Shown here piece by piece: positions 1 through 11,489 of a stretch of DNA of 64,000 bases. The DNA comes from Neofusicoccum parvum. Taxonomy: Eukaryota > Ascomycota > Dothideomycetes > Botryosphaeriales > Botryosphaeriaceae. The number at the start of each line of letters is the position of its first letter. The first letter of the stretch is position 1. Under the pieces are notes generated by a model. It worked only from the letters and a program-made list of their open reading frames with translations. It made no database searches and was not told where the DNA came from. Position numbers and translations under genes: made by a program. The stretch lies in contig CP087213.1 in the NCBI GenBank assembly GCA_020912385.1, forward strand, positions 2,232,001 to 2,296,000, written 5' to 3'.

Positions 1-356
1 AGACGACACGCGCTCAGGTGCAGTGACTTGCGGGTTGAGGAAGCTGCGGCCGGGGCCCTTATTCACGCTTGTGACGTCACGTTCAGAGCGCTCTGCTCTT
101 TGCGCTGCGCGGCGCGCCTACTTGAATTGTCACGGGTGCTTCTGGAAGATTGTCGCAACGAATTTGTTTGATGGCTGGGAGGATCTTTCCGTTCCGGCAG
201 ACAATTTCCACCTTAAGGGCCCAGCGAGCACCTTTCCACGCGCTAAAAACAAGAGCTTCAGTTGCAGAGACATACCAAAGGAAATCACTTTTGAGCTAGT
301 CGCAGCGTAGAAGCCTTGCAATTCGTTTTGCACCTTTATACTTTCTAGAAGGTATC
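1..356. other. Left-edge intergenic DNA
   Basis: This stretch lies downstream of the HET gene, which ends at 357. Short overlapping open frames exist on both strands, but none shows a domain, splice pattern or codon bias I can support. It probably holds the 3' flank of the HET gene and flank of a gene outside the window. Confidence 0.5.
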
Positions 357-2586
357 TCACACCATCTCAACTACTTTACTTTGCACACCTGACTTAGTAG
401 GAAACATTCCTAAAGTCCGAAGTAGCCTTGGGAGCAGCTGACAGCGCGGCTCTGAATCTGATATGCTATCAGAAATGACCTTTTCCGCACTCTCGTCGTA
501 GAGCCCAACCCGCTCATACTGACAGCAGTGGGCGCCTGTTGGCGCCAGGACAAGCCCAACATCTCTTACAACAAACTTGGTAAAACCTGTACCATCTCCA
601 CTGAGGCTTCCTCCACGCTCGCTATAACAAATTCGCTTTACCAGCAAGCATGCCAACCGCTGATCGGTTTCCAAATCAATATCCGCAGAAAAACTCCGCA
701 TGCGGTATACTCCATTGTCATCCACACACGCCATAGCACCTTTACTTATGTGGAACGGACTATTCCTTTCTAACAGCGTGCCGCCAGCCTCATGAATCTT
801 CAAGATACACGGCACTAGTGGGCCGCGGAGTTTGACCGGCTCCCAAGTGCGAGGTGGCTTTGTGAACGAGGTGGCCGCTGGCGCAACAATAACCTTGGCT
901 GTGTACTCTTGCTCCGTTCTGCTGAACAAATATTTATCTAGAACGTGATGCTTTTCAACTGCGCCTTCAATGGAAGCCCATGACCAGCTGGGCGCACGTC
1001 CGGGCACCCGCTGTCCAGCTTCATCACCAGCAGTCGCCCAGAGAAGCTCGCTGGTGAAAAACCGGAGCCACAACCCGAATGAAGCTGTAATTTTGAACTT
1101 CCTCTGTGCAATTGCCGCCGCACCCGCTAGCGCTGGAAGCTTGTCGAAAGCGTAGCTCAGCGTCGTTCGCGAATACTGCATCACCACGTCATTCCAATGC
1201 CGCTGGAAGCGTGCCAGATCCTTGGAGGAGCGTAAATTTTCCAGCTGGACGAGTGGCGTGTAAATTCGTTTGCTCAATTGGCCCATAAGCAGGATATCCT
1301 TGGACGACACAAACTCGTCTGTAGTAGTGGTGCTCTGCCGGCATTCCCATTCCACGCCGTGGGGAGAGAAGTACACAGAGCGAGGAGATAGAAGCCGCTC
1401 TTGAAAGACCCAGCCTCGCTGATCCAGATTGTACTCTCCAAAATATTTCCTTGGGATTGCACGGCTGAATTTGACCACCGGCCCGGACTCTTTCAAATTT
1501 ACCCAGCAGTCTTCCTGCTGTAGAGGATCTCTCGTGGCAAGAAACCCATCCCAACTGTCCACAGCTTCTGCTGCAGCGAGGGTAATGAAGGATCCGGCAT
1601 ACACTGCTTCCATTTTTGCCGCTTCGGTTTCAAAGTCTCCATGGCGTCCTTGGATGATGCACAGTGCATCAATCCAAAGATATCGGATTGATAGTTTTCG
1701 GCAAATAAACACAGCGTCTTGGAATGTTTTAGGTAGTAGGGAGTATTCGATTCCAGCCCTAAATGAGTCGATATTTGACGGGAGGAGCATCAACGGTAGC
1801 CTACTTCCCCATCGCCAGCTTAACGTTGCGTAAGGTAAGCCGCCGGTCTTTGGTCCGTCTACGAGATAAACATTTTGTGAGTCGTCCCCGAGACCAAGAT
1901 CCAAAAGGCGTGTTGGGCGTTCCAGTGAAGGAGATCTCCTGCAATTTTCGTGCTGAGAAATACACTTGTCGAGCCATACCTGGATCAGACGAAGATAGTG
2001 ATCCGAACCAGTGGAAATGGACCATCTGCAGCGGCCTTCATGAATTCCGCAGTGAGAGAGATGGTCGCCATTTTCTCTCCTACTCGCGAGAGTTATGTAG
2101 GTGTTTCCATTAAGTCCTGTATTGTAAAGCTCCACACGAGTCTCCACCAACGGTCCGTAGCTGCTCCAATGGCGGCCAGAGGCCGACGCAGCGGCCAGCG
2201 CGCGGCTCCGTCCCTTCCGTCTTGCTCGCCAGATCTTTGGATTATGGCTGAACAACTGGAGATCGTATAAAGGTAATGCCGGAAATGCTTGCGGCCTGGG
2301 TTTCAGTTCAAGGAAGAGTGATTCCTGTCCTAGCGCACTAAGCTTTTCGTTGATGTTTGTCCAGCAGGCGGCCAGCAAGGATGGAGCACAAATGACAGCC
2401 TTCACCGGCAGAGTCCAACAGAAATTGAATGTCTGGGAGATGCTCAAACTCAAGGACGTCCGTAAATTTTCCCTGGCTGTCTACCAACCCGTGTTCCGCA
2501 ATGCGGCGGTCAAAGGCCCACATGAAGTGTCTGCAGTGGGGGCATAGCTGGTGAGGAGTGACGCGGTCCTGAATTACTGCATCCAT
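357..2586 (-). CDS. HET-domain (heterokaryon incompatibility) protein, apparent frameshift
   Basis: This is a fungal HET protein of the family that triggers cell death when genetically different hyphae fuse; its partner is unknown. The start at 2586 opens a short N-terminal part with two Cys pairs (CPHC, CHLC), as is usual upstream of HET domains. The core carries the HET signatures ATLSWRWG, LPKTFQDAV, RYLWIDALCIIQ and AAKMEAVYAGSFITLAA, followed by FSPHGVEWEC. The N-terminal frame stops at 2338, while the HET frame is open from 2453 down to the TAG at 357. The two coding signals abut within the AAAA run at 2344-2347 (minus strand), so one extra A would explain the break. I see no usable intron there. 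It is either a recently inactivated allele or a sequence error. An upstream ATG at 2607 is possible. Confidence 0.85.
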
Positions 2587-2819
2587 TGATCTATCAGCAA
2601 TCGGCATGTGCTGGGTAGTGATAGGCAGGTACAACCAAGAACAGTGACCAGAACAAACGACATGCAGGCGGCCGGCAAGCGCAGCGGGGTACGCAAAATA
2701 GGCGCCCACCAAAGTGGTTGCCGCAACTGCGACCCCACCGCCCAAGCTCCTCGCAGCTTCACATCTTCCCCACGCCGCACGCCGCAAAACACCACCTCTC
2801 CGCCTCCACCACAGCAACG
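2587..2819. promoter_or_regulatory. Divergent promoter region, HET gene / NAA38
   Basis: These 233 bp separate the start codons of the HET gene (-) and the LSm gene (+), so both promoters must lie here or overlap the first exons. The right half is CA/CT-rich, as fungal 5' leaders often are. No specific operator was recognised. Confidence 0.5.
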
Positions 2820-3257
2820 ATGGCGACCGCAGCATTCCCCACCCCCGCGTCCGCCCCCGGACCCCCCATCTCCGCCACCCAAGCCCTCACCTACCTCACC
2901 CAATTCATCGGCCGCAACCTCCGCATCCACGTCACCGACAGCCGCATGTTCATCGGCCAGATGAAATGCACCGACAAAGTACCCCCTCCCCTCCCCTCCC
3001 CTCCTACCCCCCTACCCACCAGCGCCAACCCCCGAAACCAGGACCGCAACGTCATCCTCTCCCTCACGCACGAGTACCGCCCCCCCTCCCCCGCCGCCAT
3101 CCGCGCCGCCATCCGCGCGTCGGGCGACCCGACCGTCCAGCTGCCGCTCAGCAGCCGCTACGTCGGCCTCGTCGTCGTGCCGGGCCGCTACATCACCAAG
3201 ATCGAGTGCGAGGAGACGCCGTGGGCGCCCGCGCCCGTCATGCCGCCGCCGGTCTGA
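2820..3257 (+). CDS. NAA38: NatC N-alpha-acetyltransferase auxiliary subunit (LSm-domain, NAA38/Mak31-like)
   Basis: This small Sm-like protein of 124 aa after splicing resembles NAA38/LSMD1 (yeast Mak31), the LSm subunit of the NatC complex that acetylates N-termini of Met-hydrophobic proteins at the ribosome. Exon 1 (2820-2978) gives the Sm1 strand pattern LRIHVTDSRMFIGQMKCTD. Exon 2 (3042-3257) gives DRNVILSLTHEYR and the Sm2 segment RYVGLVVVPGRYITKIE. The 63-nt intron 2979-3041 (gtaccc...ccag) is C-rich, has a length divisible by three and contains no stop, so it can be mistaken for coding sequence. The ATG is the first in frame ahead of the Sm fold. The family call rests on the motif spacing; another LSm paralogue is less likely. 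Confidence 0.85.
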   Translation: MATAAFPTPASAPGPPISATQALTYLTQFIGRNLRIHVTDSRMFIGQMKCTDKVPPPLPSPPTPLPTSANPRNQDRNVILSLTHEYRPPSPAAIRAAIRASGDPTVQLPLSSRYVGLVVVPGRYITKIECEETPWAPAPVMPPPV

Positions 3258-4206
3258 GCTGAGCCCCGACCCCCCACCGCAACCCAGCCCCCCGGACGAA
3301 GCCCGAGAAAGTTTTCGCCGTCGAATAGGTGTTGACTGCGGCGCATGCAGGTCGGGGCGCGCGGCGGGAGCGACGATGGCGAGCGGTGTGGTGGCTGCGC
3401 GTGCCTGCGGGCTGGATGCCGCGCGTGGTGCGGCCCGCAGTAAGCTTGTGGGCTGATCGCGCGCGCGCGCTCGAACGCCTTGTGAGGGTGCGGATCACGC
3501 AACGTTTCTTCGCTGATTGCGGTTATCCGTGGACAAAGAAGAGGTCTGGGCAGCGCGACCCTTCCTGGTGGAGGGAAAGCATATATGAACCTCCCGGGCC
3601 GGTGGGCCGCTGAACCGCTTGTGGAGAGGGTCGTTAGACATTGTATTTGCAGGGGAGAATTGCGTTGGCCGACGGTGGATTACGCTATAGGTTATTGCCT
3701 TGGCGAGGCGAGACTTTATTGAAAGGGTACCGATGTGGCTGAGGCATAGACGCACATGTCCGAAGACGTGCATCTTAAACGGGCAGGTAAGGCAAAGGAT
3801 GCTTAACGGGCATACCGAAGAATGCATAGGACATGGGCCAAGAGTAATCATCGCTCAATTCATGCATAATATACACCTTGCCTCCTGGAAAAGAACCTGA
3901 GGCCCCCACCTCATCGCGCAAAAGCAATGAACAAAGCGCCGAAGTCTATCGCAAGCTGTAGTTCTCTTCGTGCCCAGGTTTGTTGCACCGGCTGCAACTG
4001 GCTACCTCTTGACCTTCCCGTCCCGCATACCCCACCGTGCCCCTTCGCCGCGCACGTAATTACGCCCTGCTATCTGCCAGGAGAATGCTCAATAACCGCC
4101 GAGGGTAAAATCCATTTGAGACTAGTAATCCACGGATGTGAAAAGAGAAAACCACTCCCGAACAGCACTCGGTCGTGATGATGTACAAGAACGATGAAAC
4201 TCAGCT
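3258..4206. other. Intergenic, no gene seen
   Basis: This gap lies between the 3' ends of the NAA38-like gene and RPN2. The left part is GC-rich with a short CG alternation near 3460. Frames of 66-118 codons occur on both strands without recognisable motifs or splice support. Confidence 0.5.
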
Positions 4207-7200
4207 CTACTCATCACCGCCGTCGGAGTAGTATTCAAAGTCCCTGGGCGGCGACGCTTCCTGGTCGTCATCATCTTCGTCCACAGCCGTGAGAACACCA
4301 GCAGCTTCCGCAGCGCCCGTGTTGAGGCTTGCAGTTGCGTCACGGGAGCTATAAGCATCCTCGACGCGATCCTGGAGAGAGTGCCCAGGCGCGCCAGGCG
4401 CAGGAGTAGTCGTGGCCTTCTTGACCTTGAGCTCGAGAAGCTCCTTGGGCTCCGATGGCTTCGTGTCTGTCACAAGAATGACACCTCCGGTGGGCTTTGG
4501 TGCTGTTAGCAACCTGTTGAGAAAAGGGATGTGGGTGTGCAGGCTTACCTTCTTGACAGGCACGTAGCGGTCGCCGGGGAAGCTGATGTACTTCAGCTGC
4601 GCCGGCAGAACCCTTGACATGTTCTCGAGATCATAGCCAACCTTCTCCTTCTCGGCCTTCTTCTTCGAGCCTTCAGCAGACGGAGTTCCCTCCTTCTCTC
4701 CCTCCTTCTTCTCATCCTTCTTCGCATCCTCGTCCGTCTCCATCTTATCCTCATCATTAGAGGCCTTGGGCGTGGCCGGGGTTGGGTCCACGTCCATGCT
4801 CTCACGACGCTGCTGCCTCTCCTTGACCATCTTGCGGCGCTTAGCCTGGGCGGTCGTAGAGAGGACAGCAGTCTTGATCTTCTCCGGAGCCTCCTCGGTC
4901 TTGACTTCGGCCTCCGGGGGATAGTCGAACATGCTCGGCCTGGTCGCGCTGTAGAACTTGAAGCTAGGGACTTCGAGATCCTGATCGACGCCGATAATTG
5001 CGGTGGGAGTGAAGCTGAGGGAAAGGAAGTGGGTCAAGGGGAACCAGTACCAGTACTGAGTGAAGACAGCCATGCCGACAATAGCGGTCATATTGAGGTT
5101 ACCAGTCTGGGTCTGCAGACCGATGGTGCAGTTCCGGCCACCAGCGTCGATAATGCCAAGGGCGAGAGCACAGCCGAACTTGGCCATGGCATCCTCATGG
5201 CGGTCACCCACGACCTTCTGGAGAGTCTTGCGGATGGTTGCGACCTTGGGGTTCATCGTCTCGTTCTGCTGGACCATGATCATGGCGAGGGAGATGAGAG
5301 CACCTTGGCGGACAAAGTCGGTCGAGTCCTTCATCATCGGCTCCAGCAGGTCGATGGCCTCATCCAGACCAGTGCCAGCGCAGGCAATGCCCAGAGCCAT
5401 TGTCGCGCCGTACCGGACGTGAGGGTTGTAGGACTCAGCGAGGAGCTCAACCATACGAGGGACAGCACCAGGCTTCCTGAAGAGGACGAAGCCCAGACTC
5501 ATCACTGCCACTCTCCGAACATCATCGCTGACGTCACTCACAGCAACGTGAAGCAGCTTGCGGACAGCCTTGTTGCTGCTGGTGCCGCAGTATGCGAGCG
5601 CGATGGTCATGATACCGCCATATCTGAGGGTTGGGTCGGGGTCTTCAAGGAGGCCATTGATGAGCTCGTCGGCAGCCTCCTGGCGACCGTACATGATGAG
5701 CGCCATGCCCATCGCAAGCCCACGAACAATCTTCTCGTGCTGGGTATCGTGTGCGTACTGGATCATATCTTCCAGCGCCTTGATGTTACCAGTGCCGAGC
5801 ATGACAAGACCCATGGAGAGACCGACAGCCTCACCATTGATGGCAGAGTCAGTGTATAGCACGGTCTTGAGGGACTCGTAGATGTCATCGTTGCCAGTGG
5901 CCATGCCAGCAACACCCAGGCCAAGAGCGCCACCATGTTGGACCACCTCCTCCGAAGCCCTCTTGAACTGGTTCGATAGGTACTCGAGGACGTCGGTGCC
6001 ATGGTTGCTGTAGATCAGACCAAGGGCGTAGAGAGAACCACCCTGGCTGTAGGAAGAACCAGAAACGTTGTTGTCCTTGGGAAGGTAGGGATCCAGAAGC
6101 CTTTGCCCCTGCGTGATGTTGCCGCGGTGAATGACACCAAGTGCCGCAGTAGCAGTGAACTTAGACCAGTTGACAGCCTTCTGGAGCCAGTCAAGGTTAT
6201 CCCTGAAGAAGCCGTCGTTGGTAGTGCCGGAGTTCATGAAAGCATTGGCGAAGGTGACAGCCGTGTGGAAGATCGAGTTCCTTGCCTCGAGGCTGTCCCG
6301 GATTTTGTTGAGAACGTTGCGATCCGCATGGTTGTTTCGGTAGAGGAACTCCAAGTTCAGTTCGATGGTCTTTGTGCCCTTCAAGATGTGGCGAATCGAC
6401 GAAAATGCCTTCTTCTGCTCCTCGTTGGCAGGGTTCGCCTTTGTCCTTGACGGGATGGTCGCGGTGTGCGTGTTCTCCGCGTTCGCCAATAGCCCATCAG
6501 TTTCCCTGGTACCCTCACCAGACTCGGTCTGCATGGCATCTCCGTTGGCGGATGATTGTGCGCCGGACTCGTCCTTCTTCTCCTCCTCCTCGGTCTCGGG
6601 AAGCTCCTCGATGACCTTTGATAGGAATTCCTGCGTGCTGTTGTCGTAGAGATCGAAAGAAATCTGGTAGGCCACGGCGAGAGAATGCGCGTCACCGCGA
6701 TCGACAAGGTGGCGGAGCATGTTCGAGGCCATGGAGTGCTGGTTGAGGTAGACGACGCACTTCGCAATGGAAAAGTAGTCAGGGTTCGGGAGTTCGTTGA
6801 GGAGGTCGAGGATCAATCTCAGAATCTGGGCTGAAGTTAGAAAAGTAATAATGGCAAAGTGTTGAAGTGGCATACCTCGTTCCTGAGACCGCGCTCCTGG
6901 ACCACGTTCATGCAGATATCCAAGATGTACTCCATGAGCTCCTCGCTCTTGCCTGCGGCGCCAGAGGCTGCCTTCTTGCCCTGCTTCTTCTCATCCTGGC
7001 TCGCCCTCAGAATCGTCTCGCGTAGGACCTCAAGGTTCCTAGCCTCGATGGCAATGCCGACAACCTGCTGGTATGCACCAACCTGGTAGCAGCTCTCGAA
7101 CAACCTCCGGATCACCGCCTGCAAGTTCTTCTGGACTGGCCGAGGCAGAGCCAACGGCGACGGGTGTGCGCCAGGGGTGCCAGCGTTGCCACCACCAGGA

Positions 7201-7958
7201 ACCGAGGGATCAAAGGTTGTCGAGTCATCGCGAGAGAGGAGCGACTTGGAAGGAAGGGTGGTTTGCGAGAAGGGCGTCGTTGGAGAAGTCAAGCTTGCGG
7301 CTGTGTTTGCGCTGCCGTTTGCGTTCGGCGGGAATGCGGTCATCAGCTGCGGCGGAGGCTGGTTTGCTGTGCTCGCAGGTGCTGGGGGGTTGTGCAGGGC
7401 GGATAGGGCGATGTACGTGTCGACGCACTTGGCTGTGCACATCGGCTGGTTAGCAAAGCTCGTCAAATCCAGCTTCCACAGGTCAAAACGCACCAACTAT
7501 CGTGTCCTCAAACTCGCCGGGATGATCTATGGTGAACAGCTTCCCTGCTCCCAGCGCGAACACCATGCTCTCGTTGTACTCTTGTAGCTGGTAATAGACC
7601 TTCGCCGCCACCAGAGCAGCAAGCTCTCTCTCGGGAAACGACTCATCCTCGTACAGGGCTTCTCTATCAAGGCCGGCGTGTTAGCATGATGGCGCAAGGC
7701 TGTCGATGTTGCAGGGCGGCCTCGCGTGGTGGCGGGTGGTGGAGCTCCATCACCAGTCCGGCTCAGCTCCATCGCGCGGCATACCTGGGGTGCAGCAACA
7801 ACAGAAGGCTTCACTTACATTTGGCCGACGGAGCCTGCAACTTCGGGCCACAGCAGATCGATCTCGTCGTTTAACCGGTGCAGGGCAAACGACCTCAGGT
7901 CGTTGTCTGGCTCGGACAGGAAGCCGACGAGGCCGGCGGCGGAGGTTAAGCTGCCCAT
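4207..7958 (-). CDS. RPN2: 26S proteasome regulatory subunit RPN2 (PSMD1)
   Basis: RPN2 is the largest non-ATPase base subunit of the 19S particle and scaffolds ubiquitin receptors on the proteasome. I assemble five exons: 7958-7819, 7663-7494, 7432-6876, 6825-4549 and 4494-4207, giving 1143 aa. Landmarks are TSAAGLVGFLSEPD at the N-terminus, EALYEDESFPERELAALVA, FALGAGKLF, the PC repeats (GGALGLGVAGMATG, MGLVMLGTGN, RYGGIMTIALAYCGT, RYGATMALGIACAGTG) and the conserved FTQYWYWFPLTHFLSLSFTPT. A Lys/Glu-rich insert follows residue 900, and the tail is acidic. The last intron (4548-4495, 54 nt) has a GCTAAC branch site and no stop, so read-through stays in frame. An upstream ATG at 8018 would add 20 residues; 7958 matches the family start. 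Confidence 0.96.
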
Positions 7959-8675
7959 GATGGACTGGTCGGAGGGTTTGGTCGGCACAGGCTTGCTAGG
8001 ATGGGAGGCGGCGGTCATGGCGGGTGTGGATGGGGGATGGGAGGTGGTGAGGGATCGGTTGACGTTGTTGATGATGATGGGGAGCTTCAGCGACGCGGAC
8101 CTGCGCAAGACGCCCGTGGAAGCTCGAAGGCCCGAACGCCAAGACTCCGACGCCAGCGGCCACCCAGCTTTAAATGTTGCCGCTTACGCAATGCCTCAGG
8201 GACCGCTCGCCGGCCGGCGCAGCACAAGTCGGACCTGCGTCTGCTCGCTGGCACACATGCCGTCACGAGCAGGCTCTCGGTCTCGTTGCGCATTATCGCA
8301 GCGCTTCTGACTCGTGCCCCGCTGAAGCCAGGTTGCCGCTCAACAGCCTCATCCGGCAGGGACTTGGCGGCGAGGCGAGGAGCGCAGCGCATGTGACACC
8401 GTGACCAGGTGCCGCCTGAATTTTACGCCAACACGCTGTGCAAGCCCTCGGGCACGAGTCAATCGGCACTTGGGCACGCTCCGCGGCAGAGCTGCTGCTG
8501 TGTTGCGCCTGCGGACCGTCTCTGGCGCTTTGTTCTGCTGCGTGCGCAGGTCCGCGTTCGTCCTGTCGGCCCTACCACGCACCACCTTCCCGCGCGTCCA
8601 CCGCCGCCTATCCACCGACTCAGCCCGCATATCCACCGCCGTCCCCAGCGCCGACGGGTTCCCCTTCAATCCACC
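7959..8675. promoter_or_regulatory. Divergent promoter region, RPN2 / CET1
   Basis: These 717 bp separate the start codons of RPN2 (-) and CET1 (+). The strand-wise long frames here are GC-driven and carry no motif. The stretch just before 8676 is rich in CCNCC triplets typical of a 5' leader. I recognise no defined operator, and I see no match to the yeast proteasome element GGTGGCAAA by eye. Confidence 0.45.
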
Positions 8676-10017
8676 ATGGACCTCCGCGGCATGCTCAACG
8701 ACGATGGAAACCTCCCTCCTACTACGCCCAAGACCGTCCGCCAAGCTTCTGTCGCGTCCATCATCTCGCCCACTCCACCGTCTACTGCTGCCTCGTACGC
8801 TTCCAAGCCGTCGCCCGCGCCTCAGCCATCGCCCGCTCCACTGCCGAGAGCCGCGCCCGTCACCCCTCGTGCCCACAGAGAAATCCCTCCATGGGCCCGG
8901 CGCTTCGACTGGGCCGCTCTGCAGCGTGGCGAGATAAAGCAAGCTCACATACCCGAACGCCCGCCGCCGGCCGTCGCGCAGCAACAACAACAGCAACCGC
9001 TGCAGCATCAGCAGCAGCCTCCGGCACAAGTACCGCGGCAGCTCTCTGCACCCCCGCCGCTCGAGGGTCCTATCGGTCTGGGTCTGGAGCCTAGCCTGAC
9101 AAATGTCGAGCCTTATGACGAGATCGTGCGGAAAGTCTGCGATTTCTTGTGGAACACCGTAGTTGATCGCGAAGACCTCCACGGCGGCGTTCCCGAGGGT
9201 GCACATCCTGGTATCAAGCTTGAGATTGAAGGCAAGCTCGGCACACTGGTGGACAGAAATACAAACGAGCGACTGAATCTACCAATCACCACCCAAGCCG
9301 TCTCGGCTCTCCCGACAAACAAGCTAGCATTCGAAAGCTTCATGAACGAGGTATGTCGGCACACGATCCACATGTTCATTCAGCATCTGACCACCCATGT
9401 CGCAGGCGCAACACAAATCGCTCAATGAATTCTTGAACAAGACCGTTCAAGCGTCCCACACGGGTGGTCGGAAGAAGATCCGCTATCAGCATCTGCGTGA
9501 GACAGATCAATTCTACACGGCCGACGAAAACCTTCTGGCGTCTCTTCCCCCGTCAGTGCGCCCATACATATTCGGTCAGGCCCGCATGCGGAAGCCACGC
9601 GTGAGAGTCACGAGGGACACCAATACGAAGACAATCAAAGCCCAGATCATCAAAGCACGTATTGGCGACCTAGACATTTTCTCACCAGGCGAGGCATTTG
9701 ACTGCCGTATCAGTGTGAACATTGAAGTGCAGTTCAATGAGGATGTGTCCTTGTTTGAACCTTCGGACGAGCCTGGACGGATGAAAGACCGTGTGAGCTA
9801 CGAACATCTGCACACACAGGTTGATTTGACGCAAGTCAGGAAAGCCAACAACATGCACGAGAAGGTTCACGAGCTCGAAGTCGAACTTATGGCGGACAAG
9901 ATTATCGAGCAAGGCATTTGGACGAAACAAGGTCGCCCCGATGCCTGCTATGAGGAGATGGTCAAAACATTCATCAACAACATCAGAATACTTTCTAGGC
10001 AAGCTACAACGGGTTGA
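8676..10017 (+). CDS. CET1: mRNA-capping RNA 5'-triphosphatase (Cet1-type, triphosphate tunnel metalloenzyme)
   Basis: This enzyme removes the gamma-phosphate from nascent pre-mRNA, the first step of cap synthesis, in the nucleus. Exon 1 (8676-9350) and exon 2 (9406-10017) flank a 55-nt intron and give 428 aa. The first 140 residues are Pro/Gln-rich and disordered, with a poly-Gln tract. The tunnel fold follows: the first ExE metal motif lies in IKLEIEGKLGTL, then IRYQHLRETDQFY, RKPRVRVTRD, the RISVNIEV strand and the second ExE in HELEVELMAD. This metal-dependent tunnel family is typical of fungi and unlike the Cys-phosphatase type of animals. The ATG sits in a CCACC context and is followed by a short conserved-looking leader. 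Confidence 0.94.
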
Positions 10018-10605
10018 TCTGCTTCAAGTTTAGTCTACAATCGCCTAGTGAAAGGGATTTTGCTAGAGCTAAACTGCTTTTCAACGGATGTTAAGGAACT
10101 TCGATCGATTGGTGGTAGAAACTTCAGGCTTGCTAGGAGGTCTGACGGCCGGGTAACATGGTGGCATATTGGAGTCAAAAGGCGTTCTGGGATTACAAAA
10201 ACATATCGAGATACCCCCGCGGCTGCATTCAGGAAACTTTTTCCCGCGGTACCAACGTACCGAGCTCACAAGAGCTACAATGTATAATATGTATGTAGCA
10301 GCAGGTTCGGCGCTAACAAGGAATGGAGTCTTGGACAAGAGCCTAAGAAACGTGCATGAGAGGATGCTGGTGTACAGATGGATGCAGCAGTAGAATGCTA
10401 CGGCTCTTCGGGCAAGAGCTTTTCTGGGAATTAAAGTGGTTCGAGCAGCTTTAGCACGTATTACCCAGGGCTCTTGTGTTCGTATGAGTGCTTCGATTCT
10501 CCATGACTGAGCACGCCGTAAACTCGGTCATGTCTTCTGGACAAAGGAGCTCATTTATTAGTTGCGCGGTTTTCGCAGCAAGTGACATGAGATTACAGAT
10601 ACTCT
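10018..10605. other. Intergenic between convergent genes
   Basis: This gap separates the 3' ends of CET1 (+) and the DUF2293 gene (-). It is less GC-rich than the flanking exons. Only frames under 86 codons without motifs are seen. It presumably contains both 3' UTRs. Confidence 0.5.
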
Positions 10606-11489
10606 TCAGGTTCTTTTCTTCCCGCCCCTCCCTCCTGCTTTCGTTCCTGACCCCCCACCTCTTTGACTGGTTTTACGTCGTCCGGCACCCGCCCGCTTGA
10701 GCGGTTTCCGCACCGGTTTCCTCTTTCCTTTAGGTGGCGTCGACATGGGCTTCCGCTTCGTCACCTCGGATTTCTTCTTCTTGCCTACATCATCACCAAC
10801 ACCACTCTCCTCTCCCACCCGCTCTACACCAACACCCCTAAGCGAAAGCCTCCTCTGGCTCTTCCCAGGCTCCCCCTGCCACTCCCTCACCACCTCCTCG
10901 ACTTTCTCCGCCACCCTCCTCCTCGCCTCCTCCCTCTCCACCCCACCCCTCATCAACCCCTCATACGCCGTGTGCACATGCCGCACATGCGCCCGCACCC
11001 CCAGCGTCACCCTCTCCTCCAACCCCATCGCCCCCGCCCGCCCCACCCGCCCGCTGTGCTTCCTGAACGCATGCCCGACGATCCGCTCCACCGACGCCGG
11101 CGGCACGGCGGGGAAGAGGCGGCGCAGCGCGGACCGCGCGTCGGCGGCGGCGCGCGCGTCCTTGGCCGCCGTCGCGGCCAGCCGTGCCTCCTTGGTCGAA
11201 GCGTCCGCCGCGACGACGGCGGCGTGGATGCCCGCCGGGACGCGCAGCCCGAGCGTGCGGTTTCGGTCGTCCTGGTGCGCGCGCGTGTCAACGCTCGAGA
11301 TCTTGGAGGGGTGGGGGAGAGGGGGAGAGGGTGGCTTACGACGACTTTGAAGAGGTCGCTGCCGCTGGATAGGGTGAGCTGCCGGCAGTGGCGCGTTATG
11401 TACGGATCACCCCGTTTGACGAAGATGTAGGAGGGAGGGAGGGCGGTGCGTGGGTGGACTTCCCGCTCGCGGCCGGGGCGTTGGGGCAT
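10606..11489 (-). CDS. DUF2293 domain protein
   Basis: This is a fungal DUF2293 protein of 281 aa and unknown biochemical role. Exon 1 (11489-11340) encodes LPPSYIFVKRGDPYITRHCR, the usual entry to the family. A 38-nt intron (11339-11302) is followed by exon 2 (11301-10606) with LGLRVPAGIHAAVVAAD, ARSALRRLFP, and the core FRKHSGRVGR...RVTLGVRAHVRHVHTAYE, then REEARRRVAEKVEEVVREW. The last 90 residues are Lys/Arg/Gly-rich and resemble a nuclear or nucleic-acid-binding tail. The start at 11489 is the nearest ATG upstream of the conserved block. The frame stays open further upstream to an ATG at 11669, but that extension lacks family features. Confidence 0.8.

Noticed and set aside
5029..5859. 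276-codon plus-strand frame inside RPN2
   Set aside because: It is the antisense shadow of the RPN2 PC-repeat exon, whose minus-strand homology is unmistakable.
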